Below, piece after piece: positions 9,266 through 18,211 of a stretch of 64,000 nt of DNA. The stretch's first letter is position 1, and every line of letters begins with the position of its first letter. Origin of the DNA: Candidatus Saccharimonadales bacterium (lineage in GTDB: Bacteria > Patescibacteriota > Saccharimonadia > Saccharimonadales > UBA4665); contig DASVRW010000002.1 in assembly GCA_036388415.1 (NCBI GenBank), forward strand, positions 289,396 to 353,395, read 5' to 3'. The notes beneath the pieces are model-generated. The model ran no database searches, was not told the DNA's origin, and was given only the letters and a program-made list of their open reading frames with translations. A program made the translations under genes and the position numbers.

Positions 9266-10464
9266 AAGCCATAGTCCTCTATCTCCACGTTCATCAACCG
9301 TATCGTATACGTCACTACACAATCTTTGATGCTGGCAAAAACCACGATTACTTCGATGCGGCCTATGACAGTCGTGAGAGCAACGAACGCATCCTGCAGA
9401 AGGTCGCCGAGAAGTCATATTTGCCTACCAACGAGCGGCTGCTGACACTGCTACGCAATCATCCGGAGTTCAAAGTCAGCATGTCGATTACCGGTACGAT
9501 TCTTGAACAGCTGGAGAAATGGTCCCCGCAGGCATTGCAGTCGTTCAAAGATCTTGTCGCAACTGGCCAGGTGGAAATCGTCGGTGAAACATATCACCAC
9601 AGTTTGGCGTTTTTTTACTCACGGGCAGAATTCGAACTACAGGTGCGTATGCACCGTGAGAAGGTGCAGCAGCTGTTCGGGCAGACGCCAAAGGTATTTC
9701 GCAACACTGAGCTTGCGTACAACAATGACCTTGCCTATTGGGCCGACAAAGCAGGCTATAAGGGTATTTTGGCGGAAGGCTGGGACAAAGTACTTGATTG
9801 GCGCAGCCCGAACTTCGTATATCGTCCGACGTATACTAATAACATCCGCCTGCTCATGAAAAATTATAAATTGAGTGATGATATTGCCTTCCGCTTCGGC
9901 GATCAAAACTGGGAAGGCTGGCCTCTGACGGCCGATAAATTCTCGCATTGGCTCAATCAGGATCCTGATGCGACGAACTATAATTTATTCATGGATTATG
10001 AAACGTTTGGCGAGCATCAGTGGCATGAATCAGGCATATTCGAATTTTTGAACCATCTCCCGCAGGAATGGCTCAAGACAGAGGGTAATACATTTATGAC
10101 TGTCAGCGAAGCTATCGATGCGTTTGATCCCCGTGACGAAGTGACTGTGCCGCAGACCGTTACCTGGGCTGATACGGAACGCGACCTATCGGCCTGGCTC
10201 GGAAATTCTATGCAGCAAGAAGCTATCCACGCTCTGTACAGCCTACAGGAACGGGTCATTGCGACGAATGATTTGGCGCTGATCGAGGATTGGCGGCGTT
10301 TGCAGACATCAGACCACTTCTACTACATGTGTACAAAATATTTTAATGACGGTGATATTCACGCATACTTTAGTCCGTATGCGACGCCGTATGAAGCTTT
10401 TATTAATTTCATGAACGCGTACCACGATGTATCATATCGATTAAAAGAAAAAGGAGTTGTCTGA
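9262..10464 (+). CDS. GH57 family glycoside hydrolase (alpha-amylase/glucanotransferase-like)
   Basis: A 400-residue single-domain GH57 enzyme. Family motifs are visible in order: LHVHQPYRIRHY (motif with HQP) at residues 6-17, GETYHHSLAFF, the nucleophile glutamate in VFRNTELAYNND, and the acid/base aspartate in FMDYETFGEHQW. GH57 members include alpha-amylases, 4-alpha-glucanotransferases and branching enzymes; the compact length and lack of extra domains favour alpha-amylase or glucanotransferase. It has no signal peptide, so it should act on intracellular alpha-glucan. It sits between a glycogen-synthase-like gene (ATGA overlap) and a glucoamylase gene (TGATG overlap), which strongly supports an alpha-glucan cycle. 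Confidence 0.92.
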   Translation: MKAIVLYLHVHQPYRIRHYTIFDAGKNHDYFDAAYDSRESNERILQKVAEKSYLPTNERLLTLLRNHPEFKVSMSITGTILEQLEKWSPQALQSFKDLVATGQVEIVGETYHHSLAFFYSRAEFELQVRMHREKVQQLFGQTPKVFRNTELAYNNDLAYWADKAGYKGILAEGWDKVLDWRSPNFVYRPTYTNNIRLLMKNYKLSDDIAFRFGDQNWEGWPLTADKFSHWLNQDPDATNYNLFMDYETFGEHQWHESGIFEFLNHLPQEWLKTEGNTFMTVSEAIDAFDPRDEVTVPQTVTWADTERDLSAWLGNSMQQEAIHALYSLQERVIATNDLALIEDWRRLQTSDHFYYMCTKYFNDGDIHAYFSPYATPYEAFINFMNAYHDVSYRLKEKGVV

Positions 10465-12416
10465 TGGGCCGACCTGTAATGCTCGGAAATGGTGCTTTAA
10501 CGGTCGGGCTCAACGAGCAAGGTCTGGTGCATGATTTTTATTACCCCTATGTTGGCCTTGATAATCTGACGACGGCGCGGAGCATGCACCATATGATCGG
10601 CGTCTGGATCGATGGAGTGTTTTCGTGGGTAGACGACGGCTCGTGGGAGATACAGGTTGATTTCGAGACTGACGCCCTCGTCAGTAATATCACCATGGTC
10701 CATAAAAAGCTCCAAGTAGAACTGCATGCCGTTGACTTCGTTGACCCGGAATTGAATGCTTTTTGCCGGCAGATTACCATTACTAATGGCTCGTCCACCG
10801 ATCGATCAATCCGGTTGTTTTTGCACCAGGTATTCCAGATCTCACGAGCTGGCCGAGCTGATACGGCACTGTTCGTACCTGATGAAAATTACCTGCTCGA
10901 TTACAAAGGCCGCTGTTGCCTGCTCATCTATGGCCAAGATGCAACTGGCGCGGTCTTCGACCAATTCTCGGTCGGCAATTATGGTATTGAGGGCAAGCAA
11001 GGTACCTACAAAGATGCTGAGGACGGTGAGCTAACTAATAATGCCGTTGAACATGGCGGCGTCGATTCGGTGATGCGGTTTACCTTGTCGCTCGCTAGCG
11101 GCCAGAGCCAGCCGGTTGACTACTGGATAGCCGCTGCCGATTCCCAGCAAAGCTCAGAAGCGATTCATCACGTCGTCAAAAAAGACGGTTTGACGCTACG
11201 GCTCGATAAGGCTCGTGATTACTGGCAGACTTGGCTCGGTACCGGCGGTCAAGCAATCCAGGCAATGGACAGAGCGTATCAGCCGCTTGTTAAAAAGTCA
11301 CTCATGCTTATCAAAGCTCACACTGATAAGCGCGGCGGGATTATCGCCTCCTGCGACTCGTCGATATATAATTACGGCCGCGATTATTACAGCTATGTCT
11401 GGCCGCGCGACGGCGCTTATGCCATGTGGCCGCTCATACGACTCGGCTATACGGAAGAGCCAAAAAAGTTTTTCGAATTTTGCCGCGATATCCTGAATCC
11501 TGATGGCTATTTGATGCATAAGTATCAACCCGACAAAGCGATCGGCAGTACCTGGCACCCGCTGCTCCATGGTAAACGTGCTGAGTTAGCAATTCAAGAA
11601 GACGAAACCGCCAGCGTTATCTATATGCTCGGTGAGTATCACGGCCATACTGGTGATGATGATTTCGTGCAAGGGCTGTACGAGACGTTTATTCGACCGG
11701 CCGCCGATTTCATGGCGAAATTTATTGATCCGCAAACAAATCTGCCGCACGCGACGTATGACCTATGGGAAGAAAAATTTCTAACCAATACCTACACCGT
11801 CGCGGTTACGTACCAGGCATTGCTCGTCGCCGCCGAGTTTGCTGAAAAATTCGGATATCCCGACAACGCACACGATTGGCAGGCGGCCGCAGTAACTATC
11901 GCCAAAGCAAGTGATGTCTTATATGACAATGGGCGCGGCCTGTACCGCAAAGGCTATTTGCTGCAAGAAGATGGATCGCTACGACATGACAGCACGCTCG
12001 ATGTCTCAAGCCTGTATGGGGTGGTCATGTACGGTCTGAAGCCGTTCGGAGCACCAGAAGTTCAAACTACAGTACGCGCAATAGAAACGATTCTGCTCGA
12101 TAAATCGCCGAGTGGCGGTTCGCCACGTTACGAAAACGATAATTATTTCGCGGTTGACCAATCATATCAAGGAAATCCATGGTTTGTAACATCGTTATGG
12201 CTGGCACAGTATTACGTTAAAGTTGATCGGCTAGATGCAGCGCATGGTATTATGCGCTGGACGATGGACCGGACGTTTCCGAGCGGTATACTCAGCGAGC
12301 AGATCAATCCAGTCAATAACGGGCCACTCTCGGTTGCTCCACTTGTCTGGAGCCATGCTGAATTCATCAATACGGCAATCGACCTGACGCAGCCACCTAC
12401 TAATTCAAAGTCGTAA
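10464..12416 (+). CDS. GH15 glucoamylase-like hydrolase
   Basis: A 650-residue GH15 protein. The N-terminal ~250 residues form the beta-sandwich domain of bacterial and archaeal glucoamylases; the C-terminal (alpha/alpha)6 barrel starts near residue 270. The barrel shows the substrate motif YSYVWPRDGAYAMWPL, the general acid in AIQEDETASV and the general base in GILSEQINPVNNG. No signal peptide is present, so it is cytoplasmic and should release glucose from the ends of alpha-glucans or oligosaccharides made available by the GH57 partner. It starts inside the GH57 stop (TGATG) and ends before a strong bidirectional terminator, closing a tight three-gene operon. Confidence 0.93.
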   Translation: MGRPVMLGNGALTVGLNEQGLVHDFYYPYVGLDNLTTARSMHHMIGVWIDGVFSWVDDGSWEIQVDFETDALVSNITMVHKKLQVELHAVDFVDPELNAFCRQITITNGSSTDRSIRLFLHQVFQISRAGRADTALFVPDENYLLDYKGRCCLLIYGQDATGAVFDQFSVGNYGIEGKQGTYKDAEDGELTNNAVEHGGVDSVMRFTLSLASGQSQPVDYWIAAADSQQSSEAIHHVVKKDGLTLRLDKARDYWQTWLGTGGQAIQAMDRAYQPLVKKSLMLIKAHTDKRGGIIASCDSSIYNYGRDYYSYVWPRDGAYAMWPLIRLGYTEEPKKFFEFCRDILNPDGYLMHKYQPDKAIGSTWHPLLHGKRAELAIQEDETASVIYMLGEYHGHTGDDDFVQGLYETFIRPAADFMAKFIDPQTNLPHATYDLWEEKFLTNTYTVAVTYQALLVAAEFAEKFGYPDNAHDWQAAAVTIAKASDVLYDNGRGLYRKGYLLQEDGSLRHDSTLDVSSLYGVVMYGLKPFGAPEVQTTVRAIETILLDKSPSGGSPRYENDNYFAVDQSYQGNPWFVTSLWLAQYYVKVDRLDAAHGIMRWTMDRTFPSGILSEQINPVNNGPLSVAPLVWSHAEFINTAIDLTQPPTNSKS

Positions 12417-12445
12417 GTGCTGCGGCAGCAGGTTACTGTATATAT

Positions 12446-12475
12446 AAAAAACTGCCGGATCCGGCAGTTTTTTTG
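12446..12475. terminator. bidirectional rho-independent terminator
   Basis: The perfect dyad ACTGCCG-GATC-CGGCAGT is flanked by A6 on the left and T7 on the right, so it ends both the plus-strand alpha-glucan operon and the convergent minus-strand rpmG transcript. Confidence 0.9.
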
Positions 12476-12489
12476 ATTGAGCGATATTA

Positions 12490-12693
12490 TTATTTCTTTG
12501 GTTTGACTTCGTTGCGACCGAGGTTTTTCTTGGTTTCCAGGAACACGACGTGCTTGCGCAGCTTCGGGCTGTACTTTTTCAGGCTGAGCTTCTCAGGGGT
12601 GTTCTGAGTATTCTTGGTCGTATAGTAGATTCGTTCGCCCGACTCTTCACTCACAAGTCCTACGATTTTACGCTTATCACCTTTTTTTGCCAT
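12490..12693 (-). CDS. rpmG: 50S ribosomal protein L33
   Basis: A 67-residue protein starting [20 protein letters not shown], with the L33 core [14 protein letters not shown] and [17 protein letters not shown]. The ATG at 12693 is preferred over the longer frame to 12774 because AAGGA lies just upstream and the extra residues are not conserved. It contains no cysteine, so it is the zinc-free form of L33; the C-terminus is ~12 residues longer than usual. It forms its own transcription unit with a promoter at 12737-12765 and shares a terminator with the convergent GH15 gene. Confidence 0.95.
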   Translation of the reverse strand: MAKKGDKRKIVGLVSEESGERIYYTTKNTQNTPEKLSLKKYSPKLRKHVVFLETKKNLGRNEVKPKK

Positions 12694-12736
12694 GACTAAT
12701 CCTTTATGTCTGTTACTTATGTCAATCGTTTCCGTT

Positions 12737-12765
12737 AGTTTAACAGAGAACGGCCCTGATCGCAA
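12737..12765 (-). promoter_or_regulatory. rpmG promoter with extended -10
   Basis: Read on the minus strand: TTGCGA (12760-12765), 17-nt spacer ending in TGT, TAAACT (12737-12742). The TGT before TAAACT gives an extended -10 of the same TGTTA type seen at other translation operons in this window. Confidence 0.65.
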
Positions 12766-12867
12766 GTCTACCATCGCCTGACAGGCATATATCCTTGCTT
12801 TACCGTAGATAACGCTTGTGGTAAGATATGAGTATAGCCTGCCAAATATTGGAGCAACCCGTCAACC

Positions 12868-13821
12868 ATGAAAATCTGGTCAAAAAAATTTAATCAATCC
12901 GGCGATACAATTGTCGAAGTCCTTATAGCACTGGCCGTTATCAGTAGCGTATTGGCTGGTGCCTTTTTAGTATCTCAAAAGAGCGCCCAAGCGGTTCGAA
13001 ACGGGCAAGAACAAGCTGAAATGCTACAAATACTACAAGGCCAGGTTGAGCAAACGAGATCTATGGCGCTTGCGGAAACTAATCCAGTGGCCGGCATATT
13101 CGCTACCAGCCCCAGGTATTTCTGCGTAAATGATAGTGATGCAAACAATTTGCAACGTGCTAATTACCCGGCTTCTTTCGATATAGGCAATCGTAACTTT
13201 GATGATTATGAAGCTGACTGTAAAAAAGGCCGGTACAATGTTATCGGAACGTACGATAGTGGAGCAAAAACCTTTACGTTTTATGGTCGTTGGGACGGCA
13301 TAAGCGGTGGCAAAAACGAAGTTAAACTTTCATACCGGGTATATCCGGCAACGGCTGCAGCCGCAAGTATCGCAACTTTAAGTTCTGCAACGAGCACCCC
13401 AAGTGCATCTTCGGGACCAAGCCCAAGCCCAAGTCCGGCTCCGCGGGGTCAAGCAGAATTTACCAATAATTCGAATTGCGGAGGTGCGTTCTACCCGCCA
13501 TGTCCGCCACCACCCGCCAATGGCCGGTACATCTATTATGCGCAGTACACAAATATATCACTCAATGACCCATCGATTGTTATTGGTTGTACATGGAACT
13601 GGGGAGACGGCACAGTTGAACGACTACCTGCAAATGATACAAGATGTCAGTACGGCCAAAGATCGAGCCGCCATCTTTATGCCGTCCCTGCAGGTGAATT
13701 GCCTTATCCTCAACAGTGTAGCGCTCGAACGGTCTACAGAGTTACGCTCGTCATGCATTTGATAAACGGAGTCAACACGCCGCCGTATAGTTCATCTGCA
13801 GTCATGCCCGTATGTGCGTAA
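12868..13821 (+). CDS. type IV prepilin-like protein
   Basis: A 317-residue protein with a short basic leader (MKIWSKKFNQSG), then DTIVEVLIALAVISSVLAGA: the prepilin peptidase site after Gly, Glu at +5 and one hydrophobic helix, as in type IV pilins and pseudopilins. Position +1 is Asp where Phe is usual. The secreted part contains paired Cys residues, a Ser/Pro linker (residues ~165-190) and a C-terminal domain with TWNWGDGTVERLP, a PKD-like WGDG motif. It may be a minor pilin or an adhesin tip. No assembly genes (pilB, pilC, pilD) are in the window, so it is an orphan. It faces away from rpmG. Confidence 0.82.
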   Translation: MKIWSKKFNQSGDTIVEVLIALAVISSVLAGAFLVSQKSAQAVRNGQEQAEMLQILQGQVEQTRSMALAETNPVAGIFATSPRYFCVNDSDANNLQRANYPASFDIGNRNFDDYEADCKKGRYNVIGTYDSGAKTFTFYGRWDGISGGKNEVKLSYRVYPATAAAASIATLSSATSTPSASSGPSPSPSPAPRGQAEFTNNSNCGGAFYPPCPPPPANGRYIYYAQYTNISLNDPSIVIGCTWNWGDGTVERLPANDTRCQYGQRSSRHLYAVPAGELPYPQQCSARTVYRVTLVMHLINGVNTPPYSSSAVMPVCA

Positions 13822-13963
13822 CCGGCTTGTATAACTTCTAATTGCGCTTTTTATTTTTGAAAACAAATCATATTGGGTGCGTGTCAGACTTTTTATTATA
13901 ATATATAAACTTCGTTTTTCTAGGATCTCATGGCTACCAGGTACGTCCTTTATGGATGTAAGC

Positions 13964-13993
13964 AAATAAAAAACTCTGTTATTTCTAACAGAG
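13964..13993 (-). terminator. terminator of the tRNA cluster
   Basis: Arms 13974-13981 and 13986-13993 form a perfect 8-bp stem with a 4-nt loop; read on the minus strand it is followed by a T6 run. It lies 22 nt after the last minus-strand tRNA. Confidence 0.85.
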
Positions 13994-14015
13994 GTGAACT
14001 ATCTTACTTAAATCT

Positions 14016-14090
<75 letters not shown>

Positions 14091-14124
14091 ATTGTGGATA
14101 TGTGTAGAATTGTACAATAATAAA

Positions 14125-14209
14125 TGGTGCAGGGTGTAGGATTCGAACCTACGAACTCGGAGAGGGCAGATTTACAGTCTGCTGTGTTTGACCGCTTCAC
14201 TAACCCTGC
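14125..14209 (-). tRNA. tRNA-Tyr (GTA)
   Basis: Minus-strand class II tRNA of 85 nt with acceptor GCAGGGT and ACCCTGC, anticodon GTA in the loop between GCAGACT and AATCTGC, a long variable arm and an encoded CCA. Confidence 0.95.
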
Positions 14210-14252
14210 ATATATAATTGTTAAACTTGCTCCGACAAGTATCTCGGTATGT

Positions 14253-14328
14253 TGGAGCCGACAGAGGGATTCGAACCCACGACCCGCTGTTTACAAAACA
14301 GCCGCTCTAGCCACTGAGCTATGTCGGC
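14253..14328 (-). tRNA. tRNA-Thr (TGT)
   Basis: Minus-strand tRNA of 76 nt: acceptor GCCGACA and TGTCGGC, anticodon stem GCTGT/ACAGC with loop TTTGTAA (anticodon TGT), T-loop TTCGAAT and encoded CCA. First tRNA of the cluster, 99 nt after the TPR gene. Confidence 0.95.
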
Positions 14329-14427
14329 GATTTGTTAAGAAGCGGTATATCTAACGCTGATTAACAGATGTTAGTGTATCAAATTGACCCGCATTCAGCA
14401 ACCATTGGAAGTGCATATCCTGATTTA

Positions 14428-15081
14428 CTATATGACGACGCGCTTCGGACGGACAATTCGCTTGGGGCGACCTGCTGGCACAATAAGCTTTTTAATTTTG
14501 TCCTCGATGAGATCGGCTTCGGCCTGCATGCCAGTTGCCATGTACGCTTTATGCAACAAGGTGTAGGTTTCTTTGTTTGGTTCGAGGCCAACGGCCTTCT
14601 CGAGCTCTTGGATCATGAGCTTGTAATTACCAAGTTTTTCCTGCACCTTGGCGTAGGCGACGTGGCGTGCGGCCAGCTCGTCTTCCAGCTTCAGTGCTTG
14701 CTCGAATGCAATAGCTGCTTTTTCATAGTTTTCAGTTTCGTAATAGATGAGCCCGAGGTTGTGTAATGAAGACGAGGTCGCCTCAATACTGGATGCGATT
14801 TCAAAGCAATCAATCGCGTCCTTGTATTCTTTTTGCTTGGCGTACAGTATACCAAGCCGGTTGTAAGCAGCTGCGTTCTTTTCGTCAATTTTAAGTATAG
14901 TCAGAAGTGCTTTTTCGGCACGAAGAAAACGATTTTCACGCATGCCTTTGTGGGCAATATCCCAGAGTTTGCCCAGGCGATCGCCAACTTTACGCGGTAC
15001 GGCACCAAATTCATCTTCATGTAATTGAGCATGACGATAGGCCAAAGCGCTAAAACCAGCAACAACAAGTAGTTCTATCAT
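14428..15081 (-). CDS. TPR-repeat protein
   Basis: A 217-residue protein with a short hydrophobic N-terminus (MIELLVVAGFSALAY) that could be a weak membrane anchor, then at least three tetratricopeptide repeats: NAAAYNRLGILYAKQKEYKD, SSSLHNLGLIYYETENYEKA and a third around residues 140-170. The C-terminus is very basic (GRPKRIVRPKRVV). TPRs bind protein partners; no specific role can be given. A TATAAT box at 15090-15095 lies 8 nt before the ATG and no Shine-Dalgarno exists, so the mRNA looks leaderless. Confidence 0.85.
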   Translation of the reverse strand: MIELLVVAGFSALAYRHAQLHEDEFGAVPRKVGDRLGKLWDIAHKGMRENRFLRAEKALLTILKIDEKNAAAYNRLGILYAKQKEYKDAIDCFEIASSIEATSSSLHNLGLIYYETENYEKAAIAFEQALKLEDELAARHVAYAKVQEKLGNYKLMIQELEKAVGLEPNKETYTLLHKAYMATGMQAEADLIEDKIKKLIVPAGRPKRIVRPKRVVI

Positions 15082-15141
15082 GTACAGCCATTATAGCAGG
15101 TAAACTGCGTCGTCGCAGCAGACGACATGGGCTCAAGTAAG

Positions 15142-16029
15142 CTACAATTTCAGCATCAAGTTTGTCAGTACCAGCTTCGTTTGTGTGTTGTACTGGAGCT
15201 GCTCGGTCGCATCATATGTAGCCTGCATGACAGTACGCCAGCGTTGAATGGCTTTGGGGTCGGAGGTCCTGCGTATTGCTGTCCGGGACATCTGCCCGAG
15301 TACGTATAGGATGTCGAGACATAGTTGTCGTTGTTTGCTCAAACCGTCTACAAGCAGCAGACGCTGATAGGTTTTGGACTGCAAAATACCTCGTGCGTGC
15401 GTCGTGGCAACAACTAGGGGATGGGCTGTATCCTCAGCAAGCAGCGCGGCAGTCAGGCCGGGTAGCTCTCCGCTGAGCATCATGGCGCGCTGAATATCGC
15501 TGCTTTTGTGTCCATGTGAGCTGAAATATTCCGTTAATGTATCGGCCGCGGGCGGTAAGACGGCTAGCTCACGAACACGGGACTGTATTGTCGGTAAAAG
15601 TGAATCAATGCTGGATGCGGTCATGATAATAACGGTGTCCCGCGGCGGTTCTTCAAGTGTTTTTAGTAGTGAATTTTGAGCTTCAATTGTGAGGAACTGC
15701 GCATCTTCGATGATTACGGCCCGAGAAAAACTCTGTACTACTTTGCCGGGAATAGTCAGATGTAAAAAATGCTGTAAACTGCGTACCGTTTCGATTGGTA
15801 TGGCCTTATTGTCGATGGGACGAATAATACGTATGTATTGATGCTTAGCAATTGCGTCAGGGGTATCCGACGATAGACCAAGCATGCCTGCGGTTATATA
15901 CTGGGCAACACTCGCTTTGCCGCTGCCGCTTGTTCCGGAGATAAGGAGCGCATGAGACGGCTGCCTCATATAGTCAGCTATAGCAACAGCCGTTCGTGGA
16001 TGAAAGATAAGACTTGATGGAGCTAGCAT
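15142..16029 (-). CDS. holB: DNA polymerase III delta-prime-like clamp loader subunit
   Basis: A 295-residue AAA+ protein. Walker A is in LLISGTSGSGKASVAQY near residues 28-44, followed by RPIDNKAIPIETVRSLQHFL, the Walker B-like AVIIEDAQFLTIEAQNSLLK with the delta-prime/gamma family motif LLKTLEEPP, and the sensor 1 region TVIIMTASS. The SRC motif of clamp loaders appears as PTIQSRVRELAV. The zinc cysteines of gamma/tau are absent, favouring delta-prime. It would help load the sliding clamp. It lies 8 nt downstream of the pseudouridine synthase gene in the trpS-rlu-holB operon. Confidence 0.85.
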   Translation of the reverse strand: MLAPSSLIFHPRTAVAIADYMRQPSHALLISGTSGSGKASVAQYITAGMLGLSSDTPDAIAKHQYIRIIRPIDNKAIPIETVRSLQHFLHLTIPGKVVQSFSRAVIIEDAQFLTIEAQNSLLKTLEEPPRDTVIIMTASSIDSLLPTIQSRVRELAVLPPAADTLTEYFSSHGHKSSDIQRAMMLSGELPGLTAALLAEDTAHPLVVATTHARGILQSKTYQRLLLVDGLSKQRQLCLDILYVLGQMSRTAIRRTSDPKAIQRWRTVMQATYDATEQLQYNTQTKLVLTNLMLKL

Positions 16030-16037
16030 GCTTTAGC

Positions 16038-16895
16038 TTAATCTTTCAGTAGTTCAGTAAACGCATCTGGAACTGGTGCGGTGAAGGTGCGCTCACTGCC
16101 GTTTGGCAGTATGAGCGTTAATTCTGCGGCGTGCAGGTACAGTCGATCGGCCGTACGTCCGCCGTACAGTCTGTCGCCAACAATCGGCCGTTTAAAATGC
16201 ATAAGATGTACACGCAGCTGGTGTGTTCGCCCGGTCGTCGGCCGCAGACGTAGCATGGTGTAGGTGTCGTTAGACATGATGCTTTCGTAGGCCGTGACCG
16301 CTGAACGGCCATTAATACCAACTCTAAATGTTTGCGGTTTTTTAGGATTTCGTTCAATCGGCATATCTATAATCGCCTGTTCGGGATGCATAACGCCTTC
16401 GATAACGGCCACATATTGCTTTTTGGCATGACGCTGTGAAAACTGCCGTTGCAGCCAATTGTGCGTGTCAGGTGTTTTGGCGCAGATCATGACGCCGCTT
16501 GTGTCGCGGTCCAGCCGGTGGACAATGCCAGCGCGTTCTCCCTCCATGCTTCGTAATCTGCCGCGCAGCCAGGTTGCAACCGTCGCCTCAGCGTGAAACG
16601 CGCCCTTGCTGTGTGTCAGCACCCCTGTCGGCTTGTTGACGACGACACAGTCATCATCCTCATATAGCACTTGCAAATCAATGCTCGGTATTTCATAAAA
16701 CATGTCTTCGTCATGATCTATAGTGACTTTATCACCCGGCTTCATTTTGTAGCCGGCTTTTGTGACGACTACGCCGTTCACTGTTACTTTGCCATCGTCG
16801 ATCAGCGTCGCTGCATAATTACGCGTTAAGGTCGGCATTTGCTCTACAACTCGTTGATCAAGCCGCTGGGCACGTGAGATTTCGAGATTACTCAT
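16038..16895 (-). CDS. RluA/RluD-family pseudouridine synthase
   Basis: A 285-residue enzyme with an N-terminal S4 RNA-binding domain (residues ~10-70, LDQRVVEQMPTLTRNYAATL) and the RluA-family catalytic domain. The catalytic aspartate is in AGIVHRLDRDTSGVMICAK; later family motifs are KKQYVAVIEG, TGRTHQLRVHL and PIVGDRLYGG. With the S4 domain it resembles RluD, which modifies 23S rRNA helix 69, but the exact target (RluC, RluD or other) cannot be fixed from sequence alone. Its start overlaps the trpS stop by 4 nt, so it is co-translated. Confidence 0.93.
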   Translation of the reverse strand: MSNLEISRAQRLDQRVVEQMPTLTRNYAATLIDDGKVTVNGVVVTKAGYKMKPGDKVTIDHDEDMFYEIPSIDLQVLYEDDDCVVVNKPTGVLTHSKGAFHAEATVATWLRGRLRSMEGERAGIVHRLDRDTSGVMICAKTPDTHNWLQRQFSQRHAKKQYVAVIEGVMHPEQAIIDMPIERNPKKPQTFRVGINGRSAVTAYESIMSNDTYTMLRLRPTTGRTHQLRVHLMHFKRPIVGDRLYGGRTADRLYLHAAELTLILPNGSERTFTAPVPDAFTELLKD

Positions 16896-17935
16896 CGGTT
16901 GGTAGCTTGTCTGAGGCCGACGGCTTCCTGAGTGCGAAGTAGTACGCCACTTGCCTGCTGGCGCATCGCCGCTTCACTGGTTTCTAGTTTGGTTTGGATA
17001 GCATGTAGATCAACATTGTCGAGTTTGATTTGGAAATCTTCCAAAAATGCACAAATGGCATCGGCCACGGCAGATTTGAGCGGACCATACTGCGTTTGGC
17101 CTTCGTACTGCTGGCGTATATCTGCAATCGGTACGCCTGTGAAAAGCGATAGTAAGTCGAGCAGGTTTGTAATCCCAGGCTGTAGTGCTAAATCGTAGGT
17201 GATTTTGCCGATACTGTCTGTTGTCGCCGATAGTATTTTCCTGCGGGCGATTTCGCTGCTATCACTTAAGAATATGACGCCTCTGCCGGTTTCGTCTGAT
17301 TTGCTCATCTTTTTGGTCGGATCGTGTAAGTCGCGGATTCGCAGGCCCTGATCTTTACCAAAGAAAGCATGCTGTTCCTTGACTGGTTTTGGAATGGTGT
17401 AGAGCTTGCCGAAGCGGTTGTTCATGCGCTCGGCAATATCACGAGTGAACTCGAGGTGCTGTGTCTGATCGTCGCCAACTGGAATATACGCCGCGTCGTA
17501 TAATAATATATCGGCAGCCATGAGTACCGGATAATTAAATAACCCGACGGACAGGCGGTCATCGCTAAGTTTGGCGGATTTATCTTTGAACTGTGTCATA
17601 CGGCTCAGCTCGCCAAAACCGGCAAAACAATCTAATATCCACGCCAGTTCACTGTGCGCCGGTACGAAGCTCTGCCTATAGATATGTATATGCTCATTGT
17701 CCAGCGGCAGGCCGGCCGCGACAAACACTGCCAGATTATCTAAAATCTGATTATATAGTTTTGTGTGATCTGTTGGCGTTGTAAAGCTATGTAAATCAGG
17801 CACGAACATATTTATCTGGTAGGCATCAGATTTCGTTGTAGCCATATCGACCAAGGGAAGCATTGCTCCGAGATAGTTGCCAATGTGTAAGTCGTTATTG
17901 GCGCGGAGGCCAGTCAATATTACGGGTTTTGTCAT
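16892..17935 (-). CDS. trpS: tryptophan--tRNA ligase
   Basis: A 347-residue class I aminoacyl-tRNA synthetase. The HIGH-type signature is DLHIGNYLGAM near residue 16-26, and KMSKSDETGRGVIFLSD is the KMSKS loop near residue 215. The length is normal for bacterial TrpRS. A TATACT box at 17946-17951 lies 10 nt before the ATG with no Shine-Dalgarno, suggesting a very short leader. Upstream on the same strand sits the small transcription unit at 18073-18240, whose 30-codon frame includes one Trp codon before a terminator; a regulatory link is possible but unproven. It heads the operon trpS-rlu-holB. Confidence 0.96.
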   Translation of the reverse strand: MTKPVILTGLRANNDLHIGNYLGAMLPLVDMATTKSDAYQINMFVPDLHSFTTPTDHTKLYNQILDNLAVFVAAGLPLDNEHIHIYRQSFVPAHSELAWILDCFAGFGELSRMTQFKDKSAKLSDDRLSVGLFNYPVLMAADILLYDAAYIPVGDDQTQHLEFTRDIAERMNNRFGKLYTIPKPVKEQHAFFGKDQGLRIRDLHDPTKKMSKSDETGRGVIFLSDSSEIARRKILSATTDSIGKITYDLALQPGITNLLDLLSLFTGVPIADIRQQYEGQTQYGPLKSAVADAICAFLEDFQIKLDNVDLHAIQTKLETSEAAMRQQASGVLLRTQEAVGLRQATNR

Positions 17936-18072
17936 ATATAGTTTCAGTATACCTTAATTTAATGGTGACGGCCGTTAGCCAATCAATCGCTGTCCGGCGT
18001 AATGCACGCGTATTTTGCGCTTCCCGGATGCTATTACTTCAGTTTAGTTAATGATTGCATTTGTACATTGAG

Positions 18073-18100
18073 AAATAAAAATCCGCCTGATTGGCGGATT
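18073..18100 (-). terminator. terminator of the small transcription unit
   Basis: AATCCGCC (18080-18087) and GGCGGATT (18093-18100) form a perfect 8-bp stem. On the minus strand it runs directly into TTTTTATTT, a strong intrinsic terminator; the plus-strand T-tract is weaker. Confidence 0.88.
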
Positions 18101-18111
18101 TTCTGTGTATC

Positions 18112-18204
18112 TTACCGCTTGCGATAAGAAGATCGTACAGGAGAAACAGCCAAGCTCTTGCCGGTGTACACAAACCAATAAACGAAGTTAACTATATGAC
18201 TCAT
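18112..18204 (-). CDS. 30-residue small protein or structured small RNA, own promoter and terminator
   Basis: Downstream of a consensus promoter, an ATG at 18204 opens a 30-codon frame whose product begins MSHIVNFVYWFVYTGK and ends in the basic RSSYRKR. It has one aromatic hydrophobic patch (residues 4-13). The ATG lies 7 nt after the -10, the spacing seen at other leaderless genes in this window; there is no Shine-Dalgarno. Alternatively the ~130-nt transcript acts as RNA: TCTTATCG-CAAG-CGGTAAGA folds as an 8-bp hairpin spanning the stop codon, just before the terminator. A trpS leader peptide (one Trp codon) is a third option. Coding status is uncertain; that a transcript exists is well supported. 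Confidence 0.55.
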   Translation of the reverse strand: MSHIVNFVYWFVYTGKSLAVSPVRSSYRKR

Positions 18205-18211
18205 TACATCT

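Noticed and set aside
18121..18180. Possible SRP RNA (plus strand has CAGCCAAG resembling the 4.5S core)
   Set aside because: The GGAA-capped symmetric loop of SRP RNA is absent and the promoter and terminator point to the other strand.
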